Below, piece after piece: positions 11,901 through 23,603 of a stretch of DNA of 64,000 nucleotides. The translations under genes were made by a program, and so were the position numbers. Below the pieces are notes generated by a model. That model was not told the origin of the DNA. It worked only from the letters and a program-made list of their open reading frames with translations, and did no database searches. Each line of letters opens with the position of its first letter. Within the stretch, counting starts at the first letter, position 1. The stretch is from contig OY970820.1 in NCBI GenBank assembly GCA_963853835.1, forward strand, positions 21,755,873 through 21,819,872, written 5' to 3'. The stretch comes from Calendula officinalis (Eukaryota > Streptophyta > Magnoliopsida > Asterales > Asteraceae).

Positions 11901-13707
11901 TACCGTTTAATTTCAAAAGAAAACGACATAATTGTTATAATTGTGGGCTCGTTTTCTGTCATTCTTGCAGTAGTAAAAAATCGTTACGCGCTTCTATGGC
12001 GTTAAACCCTAACAAACCGTATCGCGTTTGTGATAACTGTGTTAATAAATTGAAGAAAATTATGGATGCTGATGTGGCATCATCACATTCGTCTGTGAGC
12101 AGAAGAGGAAGTATGGGTCCCGAAGTTACAGATAAAGACGAAATAACCGACCCGAGTTTCCGTCCTCGTCTTGCTAGGTTTTCTTCAATGGAATCATTAA
12201 AACCGGTTGAAAACCGTACTACAAAACGGAATAAAAAATTAGAATTTAATAGTAGCCGTGTGTCACCTATACCAAACGGGAGTTCTCAGTGGGGCGGTCT
12301 TAATATCTCTAAATCATTAAATCCGGTTTTTGAATCTTCAAAAAAGTTTTTTTCAGCTTCGGTTCCTGGTTCAAGAATAGCGTCTCGTGCCACGTCACCA
12401 ATATCGAGAAGACCGAGCCCTACACGGTCAACTACACCCATTCCAACATTGGGTGGACTTTCTTCACCAAGGATTGTGTTCGATGATGCTAAATGGAAGA
12501 ATGATGACATCAGCCAAGAAGTTGTCAAACTAAGAGCACAGGTATGTAAATTAGTCTTTCCGGTTTGTGTGAATTTACAGATTCCTTCCCTCGACTTTTT
12601 TTTTCTTACACGGATAGTCCCTAATTTTAAAAATGGAGAAATTGCAGGTAGAAAATCTTAGTCGTAAAGCACAACTTCAAGAGATTGAGCTGGAAAGAAG
12701 TGGTAAACAATTGAAAGAGGCAATAGCTATTGCAGGTGAAGAGAGCTCAAAATGCAAAGCAGCAAAAGAAGTTATTAAATCACTTACTGCACAAGTAAGA
12801 TCATCAGTTTTTAATAATTTATATCATATTTTTTATTAAATTTTAATTTTAATTTCGGTATGTAATAATAGCTGAAAGACATGGCGGAAAGGTTACCTGT
12901 TGGATCTGCCAGAAACCTCAAATCTCCTTCCTTCACTTCCAATCTTGCTTCCAGTGAGGTTTTACCAAATTGCCCCCCGGTTGACCGGTCAAGTAGTCAA
13001 ATTGTCCCATATGAAGAACCAGAATCCAATGCTTCAAACAGCCCACTAAAACCAACTTCCATCAACAACAAACCAGCCCATTTAGAAACATCTGCAGCAA
13101 GAAACAGCAACAATGGTGGTGAGGATGAATGGGTTGAGCAGGATGAACCGGGTGTTTATATTACCCTAACATCGTTACCTGGGGGTGTCAAAGATCTTAA
13201 ACGGGTCCGCTTCAGGTATGCAATTTGGGCCCGTTTGTAAACGGGTCGATTTGTGTGGTTGCTACTTTTTATCCAAGGGGTCCAATGGGTAAAAATAAAA
13301 TAAATAACGGGGAAAACATCCTTGCATCAAATTCAAATTTTTAATGAAAATTTACATATGCAGGTTTCTTTTATAAGCATAATCAACCTTCAATAAACAT
13401 TTCTACATTGAAGTGGACTAAATAGTAAATTACACAAATTTAGCTAAAAAGAAAGAAACCCAAGTGAATTTTTAATGTATAAAACCTCTCAGATCATTTT
13501 CTTCAAAAGAAGATTATTATTAAATTAATATAATTATTATACTCATATCTGACACACTAATTATTTATAATATATATTTTTTTGTTCAGCCGGAAGCGAT
13601 TCAGTGAGAAACAAGCAGAACAGTGGTGGGCAGAGAACCGAACAAGAGTTTATGAACGCTACAATGTCCGAATGCTCGATAAATCAAGTGTAGGCATCCC
13701 AAATTAA
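8924..13707 (+). CDS. PH, RCC1, FYVE and BRX domain protein (PRAF family), 5' exon missing
   Basis: Eight exons are read: 8924-9010, 9164-9253, 9371-9451, 9542-9727, 10514-12541, 12648-12794, 12872-13215 and 13590-13707. All have GT/AG borders and in-phase joins, giving about 1026 residues. Exons 1-4 here encode the PH domain (starts AITALKKG, phosphoinositide binding). The 2-kb exon encodes an RCC1-like propeller (repeated SCG, TWG and LGHGD motifs) and a FYVE zinc finger (CSGCRLPF, then KRKRHNCYNCG with Tyr replacing the usual Arg, a known plant PRAF variant). Next come a coiled coil (VENLSRKAQLQEIELERS) and the C-terminal BRX domain (EWVEQDEPGVYITL to EQWWAENRTRVYERYNV). PRAF proteins bind membranes and have been linked to guanine-nucleotide exchange for small GTPases. 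Two oddities: the first coding exon is not found, and one RCC1 repeat lacks about 13 residues (LYTWGHGHWVPKRV). Confidence 0.93.
10156..10390. mobile_element. MITE in a PRAF intron, TIR-bounded
   Basis: The left end TTCAGAAAAAGGTAACATAA is the inverted complement of the right end, TTATGTTACCTTTTTCTGAA. Inside are three diverged direct repeats of about 35-50 bp containing TTTTGTAACAAAATTGAACAT. A clean target-site duplication could not be fixed, so the superfamily is unassigned. It lies in the intron between 9727 and 10514 and does not touch a splice site. Confidence 0.6.
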
Positions 13708-14847
13708 GATTTACCACATTGTTTAATCAATTCAAATCACATTTTATGTAAATGAATTTTCCTAATTTTCATCATAATCATAATCATAAAGGAATGGTTT
13801 GGCTGCCATATCTCCTCTCATTAAGATGTTGGAAGCAATTAACACAAGATATAGCATTACAGAGAGCTTTTGTTTTGCTTGTACATTTTGCAATAGTAAT
13901 GGATTTTGAGTTGGCTACTCCATTTGTCTCATTTTCTTTTTAGTTAAATCTTTTTTTAAACAAATTTTACCTGCTAAATATAAGTCAAATCAAGAACTAG
14001 TTAGCATTTGCTGCGTTTAATAGTTCACAGAAGCTGTTGGAACAGATGTGTCTCTTTATTTTTCAGCTTGAAATTTTTCTTGATAAACTATCAATTTTAT
14101 TTGTTAAAGATGTTCTACATGAGTTTTAACGAAAATTGCAATCAGGGGCGTTTAATTGGTTTTATGACTATATCCGAACCAAATTAGTGAAAACTAATGG
14201 TTTTCGGTTCATAAGATATAGAACCAAACTATGCTAATAATCAAACCAAATTACAATTTGGTTAGTTGGGTTCTACCATTTGGTTTATCACTTTATTTAT
14301 TTTTACTTAATACCTTATATTCAAATAAAACTATATTAGCCACCAATGATTAAGTTCAATGATTGTAAGTTCAAGTTGTGCAGTAGGTTTTATGTGAAAT
14401 ATTTCATTCGTACATCCAAATGTTGTTTTGAGTATTGATGGTGATAATGAGTAGCCAATTGTTGGTTGTCTTGATATCCCATGTAGGATCAAATATTAAG
14501 GACTATTATAGTTTGTACATGAGTAATAGTAAATAATGATATTAGGTTTTTGTAAATTGTTCGTATAACAAAGTATATATCATTATTAGATTTATTTGGA
14601 CTATTTGGTTCCTACAATAATAACCAAAACCAATCGAAATTTTAAAGTAATAATTAGGACTTTGCTCAAACAAAATAGTCTAAATCCAATAACTGCAGCC
14701 TAGAAAAAAAAAACTTGAAGAATATGGCAAAAAAACAGGAGCAATGCAATGAAGTTAAAAAGGAGAAGTGTGCACAACAGCACTAGAATGTGTTCGATTA
14801 AAGTTTTATTGTTTTTAATATGAAAATAACACTTTCTCCTCCATCTC
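13708..14847. other. Intergenic between convergent PRAF and ROMO1 genes
   Basis: The first few hundred bases are presumably the 3' UTR of the PRAF gene. Around 14150-14290 and 14590-14640 there are AACCAAA/TTTGGTT-rich stretches of the kind seen in decayed hAT MITEs, but no ends can be fixed. The last part before 14848 is the presumed 3' UTR of the minus-strand gene. Confidence 0.4.
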
Positions 14848-16507
14848 TCAGTATGACTTCCCACAGTGTATCAAGCTGCCAGCACCAAGAAAAAGCCCGA
14901 AAATTGCAGCACTCCCAAGTGTTGTTTGTCCAATGTATCTGATCTTCATAAGTCCCGGCACCTGCATTTTCATTTTAATAAATAAATTAATTAAATGCAA
15001 CAAAATCAGGTTCTTGATAGAGACTCAAAGTTTTGTTAGAGATCAAATAAATAAAACTTAACCAAATATGATGTTGATCAAGGTTTTAATATACGCAATC
15101 GAGCCTTGAGGCGAACCGAGGCGTAAGCCTTGAGGCGGAAAAATCCAAAAAATATATATATCATAAAAACAACACAAAAGATTATATAACCCATATATAA
15201 GTTTAAAAGGGTATTGTTAACGTATCCACAAAAAATTATAGTTAAGTACTTAAGGTTATATCCAACAAACGTAATATCATCAAATATTAGTGTCTTTCAT
15301 ACCCTAAAAAGTGGGTTTAAAGATGGGAGGGAAAAGGGTTAAATGGGCTTTCCAAAAAAAGCAGGGCAAAGTAAGTAAAAGCGTCAAAAAAGTCAAAAAA
15401 ACAAAAAACAACAACAGGAGGAAACTTTGTAACCTAAAAACTTAACGAAGAGCTACAAAATTAAATTGTACCTTGTACCTAACAGCCTCATAAGTTCCAT
15501 ATACAGCACCTGAAAATTAATTAAAAAACCATCAGATATAATACTTAATGTCTTAATCAACCACACAGACTAGCTTTACATGTATTTTGTTTTACTAATT
15601 TAATGTGCAGCATTAATGAATCTGTAATTCGGGATTTATGAACTAAGAAATATATATTTTCATGTGATTCGATTGCAAACAACACTATCGAATCAGTGCG
15701 TGTTTTGTGACTTTAGTCAAAGTTGTTGAGGCATCATACAAAGGAATTTAAGGAACTGAACATGAGAAACTAAGGTGTTGTGTTGTTTGTTTGCAGCTTA
15801 ATGGAACCATTCGACGACGCTAAATGTTTAATCATTCAGCATTCAATGCGTCGCCTCTGAATGAAGTCTATGCTGAATGGTACAACAAAAAAACTGTTGA
15901 ATCATCCTACCTTAGAAAATCATTAAGCAGTCAAAATACTTATCAAAAAGTTTCTCTAATACAACGCTTAATCATTTTGTTCCTACCAAACAACACCAAC
16001 ACCTTTAGTATGTGTATGACCAAAATCACTAAAAAAATTTATAGAAAATTTAATTCGTGTTCTTTGATTGGAATCATGTTATCCCCAAAGAGCAATAAGC
16101 AAAATGTTTACAAAATTCCACCCAAAACATACAAATATTAATGCAGTTTATATATCAAATAACTAGGGTTTCAACTCCAATCATGCAGACCCATTGTTTT
16201 AACAATTTACCCTAACAAATAAATAGTTCGGATTATTGAACCACGTATAACTATCGCGAAATAGGTTTACAAGGTAAGCAACAAATTAAAAATAAAAGAC
16301 GTGAAGAATGATCAACCATTGAAACATCAAGGTAAGCTAAAATCTGTTCAAACTCAATAACCGATGGCTGATAAAAGAACAATGAAGCGGAATCTGATGA
16401 AATTAGGGTTTATAAGAAGAGGGGTTGAAAAGTGAAATTACCGACGGCCCCTCCAACAGCTCCACCGACGGCGACTCCGGCGGTTATTCTGGCTAGACAG
16501 CTATCTC

Positions 16508-16514
<7 letters not shown>
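14848..16514 (-). CDS. ROMO1: ROMO1/MGR2-type mitochondrial inner-membrane protein
   Basis: Three exons on the minus strand: 16442-16514, 15472-15509 and 14848-14961, with GT/AG borders and in-phase joins. They encode 74 residues, exactly the usual length of plant reactive oxygen species modulator 1 (ROMO1, Mgr2 in yeast). The protein starts MARDSCLARITAGVAVGG, continues with a Gly/Ala-rich first transmembrane helix, a loop with YGTYEAVRYKVPGLMKIRYI, and a second helix (TTLGSAAIFGLFLGAGSLI) ending HCGKSY. In yeast and animals this two-helix protein sits in the inner mitochondrial membrane, associates with the TIM23 translocase and gates lateral release of preproteins. That role in plants is by homology. 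The ATG is preceded directly by an uninterrupted (GA)35 tract. The frame is intact. Confidence 0.93.

Positions 16515-16584
<70 letters not shown>
16515..16584 (+). repeat. (CT)35 microsatellite abutting the ROMO1 start codon
   Basis: Seventy bases of perfect CT dinucleotide, read as GA on the coding strand of the ROMO1 gene, end at the base before its ATG. GA tracts in plant 5' leaders are bound by BPC/GAGA-type factors and are also slippage-prone; which applies here is not shown by the sequence. Confidence 0.95.
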
Positions 16585-16588
<4 letters not shown>

Positions 16589-16648
16589 CTCTTTAGAAGT
16601 GTGATGTAAAGACACGGAAGAAGCTCTAGGTTTAGCTTGCAGAACAAA

Positions 16649-16658
16649 TTTTTATATA
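16649..16658 (-). promoter_or_regulatory. Candidate TATA box of the ROMO1 gene
   Basis: On the minus strand TATATAAAAA lies about 135 bp upstream of the ATG, so transcription would begin roughly 30 bp downstream and give a leader of about 100 nt that is mostly the GA tract. This is a match by sequence and distance only. Confidence 0.4.
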
Positions 16659-16659
16659 C

Positions 16660-17579
16660 GAGAACCTGTTTTGGTTCTTATGTAGTTATGTATGTTTTTG
16701 TTATTTTTTATTTTTAATATTTATAATGTGATTTTTTTATTAAATGTATATTCGACAAGATTGGTTTTTTATTATTTTAAAACTCTTATCTTTATTAAAT
16801 GGGGTAATTTTTATAATAACTTTTATTGCATGATTGAAGTGTGTCGTTTAAGGTACATAAGATATTCAGCCAGAGCTGCTCCTGTATAAGGAGCGAGGTA
16901 TTGTAATGTAGCAGGGGAATCCGCCGTGGAAAAGCCCGCTTCTCTTTGTCTTCGAGCTTGAATTCTTCAACCAGACTTGATAAGACAGAACAAGAAAAGA
17001 CAGAAGATCGAAGTCTGGCATGAATAATTAGAATCCCATCCAAGACAAAGTATGTATTATGTCATCGGTCAAATTCATCTAAAAAAAAAGTTAATAAGAC
17101 GGGAGCTCTAAAATCAAGAGTTGGTATTCCTTCCAAAGTAATGCAGGATTAGTTATAGTCATGTTATAGAACTTTTGGGTTTTAATATAGCGTTAACATG
17201 TCTTTAACATGCGCCCAGTATGGTGGTTGTGTGTTTGGCGGGGTTATAGAGGGTATATTCAGGCATAAACCCATTTAACGAACTGCCAAAGCCATGGCGA
17301 TTTTGGGTTTGGCGAGAAAATAACGGGATGTAGGTGTGGGTTTGGCGGGGTTATTGAGTTTAACAGGGTTTTAATGCTCTTCATCTCCAGCGCTCTTAAT
17401 ATGATTGTATAGTTAAAAGTTATAGTGTATAAATGAATTCTCTTTAAGGAATGACAATACTAATGTACATATCTTCATATCTTCCAAGCCACTTATGGAT
17501 GTGACAAAAAAAAATCACATGAATCATTAAGAAAGGCTCATCAATGGAATAATGCATTCTTGAATTTGAATATAATCTT
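16660..17579. other. Intergenic, nothing recognised
   Basis: AT-rich sequence without convincing open frames or repeat ends. Short reading frames on both strands have no recognisable motif. Confidence 0.4.
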
Positions 17580-19640
17580 CTTTTCTTTACCTAGAGGCTA
17601 GCTCACAAACCGATTAATTTATGTCCTTTGTATATGTTATTTGTGGCAATCTTCTCACAAGCTGCTTCTTGGACAATTCATCAGTATTTTTGAAGTTAAT
17701 GTGTGATTACTTCTTGTATTATAACCATATTAATTCTGGAATAGTCTTTCTGATAAAAGGCACAACTTTTCATTTGAATCAGATGATGAAAGATCCAATA
17801 AGTACATATCAATTTCTCTCTTAGCTATCAAAACTGTTTTTCTTATTATAAATGATGTCAACAATCTTACTTCGTTTTCATCATCACATGGTTGACTAAC
17901 GCTCATAAGCACTACTTCATTTTTATCATCCCATAGTTGACTAACGCTCATAAGGTTATTCTTGAGACCTTCAACATAGGCAACCTTCTTCAATGTAACA
18001 TTACAACCTTCTAACTTGTCATCTCTTTTTATTCTTCTCACTGAGTCATCTCCAAACTTCATAATTAACTTCACAATTGGATTGGATTCAGGCTTATAGT
18101 CTTAGATATGAGAAATTGTTTGTCATGTGTCTTGAGCCACTGTCTTAAACCATTTAATATCATCCTACTACATAAAACGTACAAGAAAAAAGAGTTAGTT
18201 CTTTTTAGTAAATCCAAGTCTCAGTCCTATTAGTTTTTGAAAATCTTATTATTTAGACTAGCATGTATTAAAGAACTCGGTCTTGAAATTTGGTTTTTGT
18301 TCCACTCTTTTACTTCATGCCCATTGGACAGGTAGTTAGATTGAGCAGTTGTTTTCTAAAACATTAATTTGATGCACTTAGTTGAGGATCTTCTTTTTCA
18401 ACTAAATATGATCTTTTTTGTGTGTTTAAAATTTTAGTATTATTAATGTTCTTTGATCTTAAAACAAGACTGCCTTTAATTCATTAACAAATATCATTTT
18501 TTTTTTACATAGAGAAAGAAGGTAAACGGACAATAAATTGCGCCGCTATCCCTTTTTGAATTGCAAAACTAGTCTTTTAAAAACAACATTTATGGATCAG
18601 GTGTAAGGAAACCGAAAGTATCAAATGCAAAAGGAATAAACACATGTTGATTTTCAATGCATGCTTTCTCGTGTTTTGTTACTTTGCACGAGGCGGCTTT
18701 TAAAGCAGCTTGTTCCACCGTAACACCCCGACTACTCAAACCAACAAGAGGAGAAACTCCGATTTGTATTTTCTTTTGAAATTTTAGCTATTTTATCAAC
18801 TTCTGCCACAGAGGTATTTGGCAGAATGTCGCCTTGAGTTGTACTTAGAGGGGAGGGTATGGTGGCGCCTCCCTCTCGCCAAACCCGACATGGCATCAAT
18901 TTAACGAGCTTTTCCTTCCGCCACCACACCCCGTGTGGTGTGAGTGAGGCATTTCGCCGGAGAGCTGGCGAGATCGGCGAGGAGAGAGAGAGAGAGAGAG
19001 AGAATTTTCTTTTTTTTAAAGGGTATTTTGTGAGTTAGGGGTATTTTGGTGGGTACCAAAGGAATATTATTAGTTAGTGATGGTAGAGAGTGTATTTGGG
19101 GGTTTTGAATGTGAAATGTGAAATGGTGAGGTGGCGCATAGGTGGCGGTTTGGCTTAAGCCACCACACCCCTTGCTCTTAGTGGAACCGAGTTCTTTTCT
19201 ATATCAGCCGAATTGAGATTAGAGTTCACATCGAGTACTGCTCTAACGTTTGACGAAAATTATTGACCAAAACAAACTTCTAACTTTGCAAATGATTTGC
19301 ACCAAGATTTTCCAATTTTCTCATATTTGTATTTTTTGAATAAGTTGTTTGTTAATGTCTTTTTGACAAAGCACTTTTAATTCAAAATTTTTATAAACAA
19401 TCAATTTTGTTTCTTTATCAGAATGTTCATTTTTAGTTTTTTAACCTCATTTTTAAAGTTTTGTTGTGTCGGTAAGATGTTTTGAAGTCATTCAACAAGT
19501 ATTCAAACTGGTATTCTTTTCATTATCCAAATAATTAGCGAAGCTACCCACATTATACAAATGAGTTGGATTCTGAGTACTCAACCTCTAGCTTCTTTCA
19601 AATCCCTCTCAAAAGAACTTTATGATTCTTCATCGATCAT
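17580..19640 (-). mobile_element. Degenerate SIRE-like copia fragment
   Basis: On the minus strand the stretch 17730-18074 encodes a recognisable piece of the copia protease/pre-integrase region (FGDDSVRRIKRDDKLEGC, then VAYVEGLKNNLMSVSQL and KREIDMYLLDLS). A short internal duplication repeats the MSVSQ segment. Further right, 19260-19520 translates into Lys/Asn-rich coiled-coil-like sequence similar in style to the gag tail of element C. Stops and gaps are frequent, no LTRs are visible, and the boundaries are approximate. The Harbinger MITE at 18848-19177 is inserted into it. Confidence 0.45.
18848..19177 (+). mobile_element. Harbinger-type MITE related to the 1971-3696 element
   Basis: Flanked by TTA at 18845-18847 and 19178-19180. 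The ends GAGGGGAGGGTATGGTGGC and, inverted, GAGCAAGGGGTGTGGTGGC match at 14 of 19 positions. The last 100 bp, from GATGGTAGAG through GGGGGTTTTGAATGTGAAAT to the end, are nearly the same as the 3' end of the 1726-bp element at 1971-3696, so this 330-bp element is best explained as an internal-deletion derivative of that family. It carries a (GA) run at 18982-19003 and no coding sequence. Confidence 0.85.
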
Positions 19641-20548
19641 GTGAGCAATCAAACATCTTATCATGTAACATTACGTTGACATCTACATATTATGTGTTGG
19701 TTAATTTATCAATATGCTATATAAAATGACAAATAGATTAACAGTTATTTTAACATCAGAAGATTTTCATATTTATATGGGTGTACTTATGAAAGCCTAA
19801 TATTTCAAAGATATAAATTAAAGTGAGCTATGAAGCCAATTTTTTTTTGATGAAGACTATGAGGAGAATTTTCAGTAATCATTTAAAAAAATTTAAATCA
19901 TTATGATCATTATAAAAAGATATTTTCTTTAGCCAAAAATTCTAATAATAATTCAATTTTTCTTAAACGATTGATTAAAAATTATCATCCCAGTCCTCAC
20001 TAAGTTTTGAGTTTTCACCATATCTTCACCGACAAAATTTATCTCAACACACAGATAAAGATAAACTTGTCGCTAACAATATATTTTGCTTTCTTTTGCT
20101 GTTAATTTTTTTTTTTTGCCGAAACCCGATCTGTTGCCCTCTTTTGCTGTTAAAAAAAACAATATATTTTGCTTTTCAACAAACATCACTCATTTAAAAG
20201 TTATAAAAAAGGTTTTTCTTAAATAAAAAAAAGATTTTGATAATAACAGCATTAGTGCTGTCATAAGACATCCATTATAAACTTGTAGTATATTAATCTA
20301 CAACCGACTCCGAAATTTTAAGAACTATATCATTGTACAACTTTTTATACGCCCTCATTATCAAAAACCGATAAAAAAAATTAATACTAATATTAATTAG
20401 GTTGCCACGTCCGATCATTTCCCCTGGCTTTGACATCGTCAAGTTGTGCGAGACCGAGTAAAACCGTTGACCAATCTCTGCAAAAGAATGGCTGTCTTGT
20501 TGACTCCATCAATCCTCAACCATTCTTGCATGATCCAATATTCTCATG
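19641..20548. other. Intergenic and upstream region of the FSP1-like gene
   Basis: AT-rich, no gene. Runs of A and T near 20105-20240. The last 150 bp, containing CCACGT at 20404 and a CCAAT motif near 20535, form the probable promoter of the gene starting at 20609. Confidence 0.4.
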
Positions 20549-20556
20549 TATAAAAA
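20549..20556 (+). promoter_or_regulatory. Candidate TATA box of the FSP1/AIF-like gene
   Basis: TATAAAAA lies 60 bp before the ATG at 20609, with CCAAT 14 bp further upstream. The spacing would give a leader of about 30 nt. Assigned on motif and position only. Confidence 0.35.
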
Positions 20557-20608
20557 ATGAACTTATATACGGTCAACTTACAGCCAGAAGAACAAGAGTT
20601 GTTGAATC

Positions 20609-23603
20609 ATGGCAGGCGCCGGCGGTGGGAAGAAAGTGGTGGTTGTTGGTGGCGGAATTGCCGGATCCTACATTGCTAAAACGTTACAGTTTCACGGCAA
20701 TCTAACCCTAATTGATCCGTACGTTCCCTTCTCCTCTGTAATCTTCTTCTCCAGAAATACTATGTTTATATATCTGGTGCCAGATCAGACTAATTAACTT
20801 ATTTAGATATCAATTTTTGTGTTGAAATTAACTATTTGATCATGTTATTTTTCCCTCTTTTATCTTTTTGGATGGTGAGGGCTATATGTTTGGAGATCAT
20901 CATGATAATTAGATCAATTTCGTGTTTCCTCTTATAATTTGATTGCCGATATCAAATTCAGCCCCACAATTGAGATAGAGATCATCATGATTACTGTCCA
21001 ATATCATGATTACTGAATTTTTTTCTTGGAAAACAAGAAAAACAGAAAACGTCTTCAGTTAGTAATTTCTTAGAAAAATTTATCACAGAAAACCCATTTT
21101 TCTGTTCCAACATAATTTATCACACGTCGATTATTTAATTATTTTAACTTCAAAGTTTTACAAGAATTATATAATTTCCTACTTTTCTATTTTAGTTTGC
21201 TTAAAAATATTGTTTTCTTTATAATAATAATTGAACCTCTTTCTTATATTCTAAACTAGAAAGGACGAGTTGAGATCGACTCGGAAAATACTCGAAATCA
21301 ACTTGATTTAGGTCAAGCTCAATCTCGAGCTGACTTTCGAGTCGAGCTCCAGTATGAAAATACAAAGCTTGTAAGGCTCACGAGCCTAGTCGAGCTTATG
21401 CTATTTTACATTTTCACCTGGATGTCATTTTTTCATAATTACTATATTTTCAATAGTTTTATAATCGAGTCGAGCTCGGCTCTACTACACCCATAGGAAA
21501 CAACATTTGATCAAGTTTTCCAAGTTTTCAATAGTTTTCTAGATATAGAACAATGAAAAAAAATATCTCAAAATAAACGCACCACCCTTACAAATGGCTC
21601 CTTCAAATGTATAGAGTAAAACTACTATTGAAGTCAAGTCCCGCTGTGAACAATAGGGTGTAGATTTAGAAATAGTTTAGAAGGGGTGTGTTAAAAAAAT
21701 AGTTTAAAGATTCTAATTAATAGTAATAAACAGGAAGGAGTATTTAGAGATCCCATGGGCTTGCTTAAGAGGAATGGTGGAACCAAGTTTTGCAGAAAGA
21801 TCTTTAATCCAACACAAAGACTACTTAACCGGGTCCCGCTTGATCGTATCCAATGTTGTTGACATACGGGAGTCAGAAGTCCTCACATCTGAGGGCCGCT
21901 TGGTTCCGTATGATTATCTTGTAATTGCTGCTGCTCATGGGGAACCACTGCCAAAAACCAGGGTTCACAGACTTAAACAGTATCAAGCAGGTGACACCAA
22001 AATTTCAACCCTAAACGTCAAATGGGCGGGTCCATATAAAACGGTTGAAATTCCCAGGGTTTATTTCATAGATTAGTAATCAAGTTTCATAAATGTTGCC
22101 ACTCAAACTTTGCTTTCACTTTATAATAATAAGTTTCAAAACCGTTCCAATCCAATCATGTAAAATTTACCTTCTATTAGAGTTATCAGGTCACCTTTTA
22201 TAAGTTTATATATAAAAAACTCATAATTTGAAGACTTGATTTTATATATACGATGACCTGGTACCTATAATAGAAGGTAAATTTTACATGATTGGAACAG
22301 TTTTGAAAATTGTTTATTATTATAGAGTGAAAGTAAAGTTTGAGTGACCTAAATGGTAAACTATTGAAACTTTGTTACTACGCATGTAAAAATTCATAGA
22401 TAAGAAATCACTTATTCTTGATGCTCATGCGCGTGCCTTGTACTGATGGCAGAAAATGAAAAAATAAAATCTGCTCAATCAATTCTAATAATTGGAGGCG
22501 GGCCCACTGGAGTAGAACTTGCAGGAGAAATTGCAGTTGATTTTCCAGAAAAGAAGGTGACATTAGTGCATAACGGGTACCGATTACTGGAATTCCTTGG
22601 AGAAAAAGCTTCTAAAAAGACACTTGATTGGTTAATATCAAAACATGTTGAAGTGAAACTGGAGCAAAGTGTCAATTTAGAAGATGGTTCAGTGTCAGAT
22701 GGAAGGAAATTGTATAAAACTTCAAGTGGTGAAACCATTAAAGCAGATTGTCATTTTTTGTGCATAGGGAAGCCATTGGCATCATCTTGGATGAAGAATA
22801 CGGTTTTAAGGGATTGTTTGGATGATAACGGGAGTTTGATTGTCGATGAATATTTGAGAGTTAAAGGTCGCAAGAATGTATTTGCTATTGGTGATATAAC
22901 AAATGTTAAGGTAAGTTTTATTTCCTGTTTCCAAAAAAGGTAAGTTTTATTTCATGCTTATGTGGCGTAAAGAGGTCCGAGATTTTGGACCTCTTAATAT
23001 ATATTTTTTAACTTTCTTTTGGCGAAAACGTATTTTTAGTACTACACTGAACTAATAAAGATGCAACATGATACCCTGAACTTGTAAAAATGGTCAATTT
23101 AGTATCCTGTATTCCTGACTCATTAATGTTATCGCAATACATGGTTTACTTCCCTCATAACCTTTGACGAATTAAAAAATATAAGTGCATCTGAATATAT
23201 TGAAATTAGAAGCAAATGATGTGAAAATTCAAGACCAAATTAGTGAGTTAGGGTACTAAATTGACTATTTTTCGAAGTTCAAGGTAGAATGTTGCACCTT
23301 TAATAGAAACGTAAGATTATCTTATAACATGGTTAACGACAGGAATTGAAGCAAGGTTACTTTGCTAAAAAGCAAGCCTCAGTTGCAGCAAAAAACTTAA
23401 AATTGCTGTTAAGTGGAGGAAATGAAGTGAAAATGTCAACTTACAAGATGACGTCATCTAAGATCATTGTTTCACTAGGAAGACATGATGCAGTAGCTCA
23501 ATTATCTCTTACTACAATGATTGGATTGATCCCTGGATTAATTAAATCCAAAGACTTATTTGTTGGGAAAACAAGAAAGGAATTGGATGTTAATTCTCAT
23601 TAA
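20609..23603 (+). CDS. FSP1/AIFM2-like FAD-dependent oxidoreductase (apoptosis-inducing factor homologue)
   Basis: Four exons: 20609-20718, 21734-21990, 22453-22910 and 23343-23603, all with GT/AG borders and in-phase joins, give 361 residues, normal for the plant family. The N-terminus holds the FAD-binding Rossmann motif (VVVVGGGIAGS, residues about 10-20). A second dinucleotide motif (IIGGGPTGVELAGE, about 130-145) should bind NAD(P)H. FAIGDITN near residue 268 is the C-terminal FAD contact, and the tail KSKDLFVGKTRK is family-typical. Animal AIFM2/FSP1 reduces ubiquinone and vitamin K and suppresses lipid peroxidation; a similar NAD(P)H-quinone reductase role is inferred for plant members. 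The exon-2 sequence reads VIAAAHGE where relatives usually have VIATGH. The frame is otherwise intact, and two introns carry repeat-like DNA. Confidence 0.93.
22076..22378. mobile_element. Long-TIR MITE in intron 2 of the FSP1-like gene
   Basis: Two arms of about 105 bp are inverted copies of each other: the left begins GTAATCAAGTTTCAT, and the right, inverted, begins GTAACAAAGTTTCAA. Both arms share CACTCAAACTTT, TATAATAATAA and ATGTAAAATTTACCTTCTAT. The element is flanked by TA on both sides (22074-22075 and 22379-22380). The transcript would fold into a long imperfect hairpin within the intron. A TA duplication points to Tc1/mariner-like mobilisation, but the ends do not match the Stowaway consensus. 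Confidence 0.7.

Noticed and set aside
15081..15145. GAGGCG-rich repeat in the ROMO1 intron as an exon or element end
   Set aside because: No open frame continuity with the flanking exons and no terminal repeats; too short to classify.
20430..20705. 91-codon frame overlapping the FSP1-like start
   Set aside because: It begins with TTG, overlaps exon 1 in another frame, and has no motif; the ATG at 20609 gives the conserved protein.
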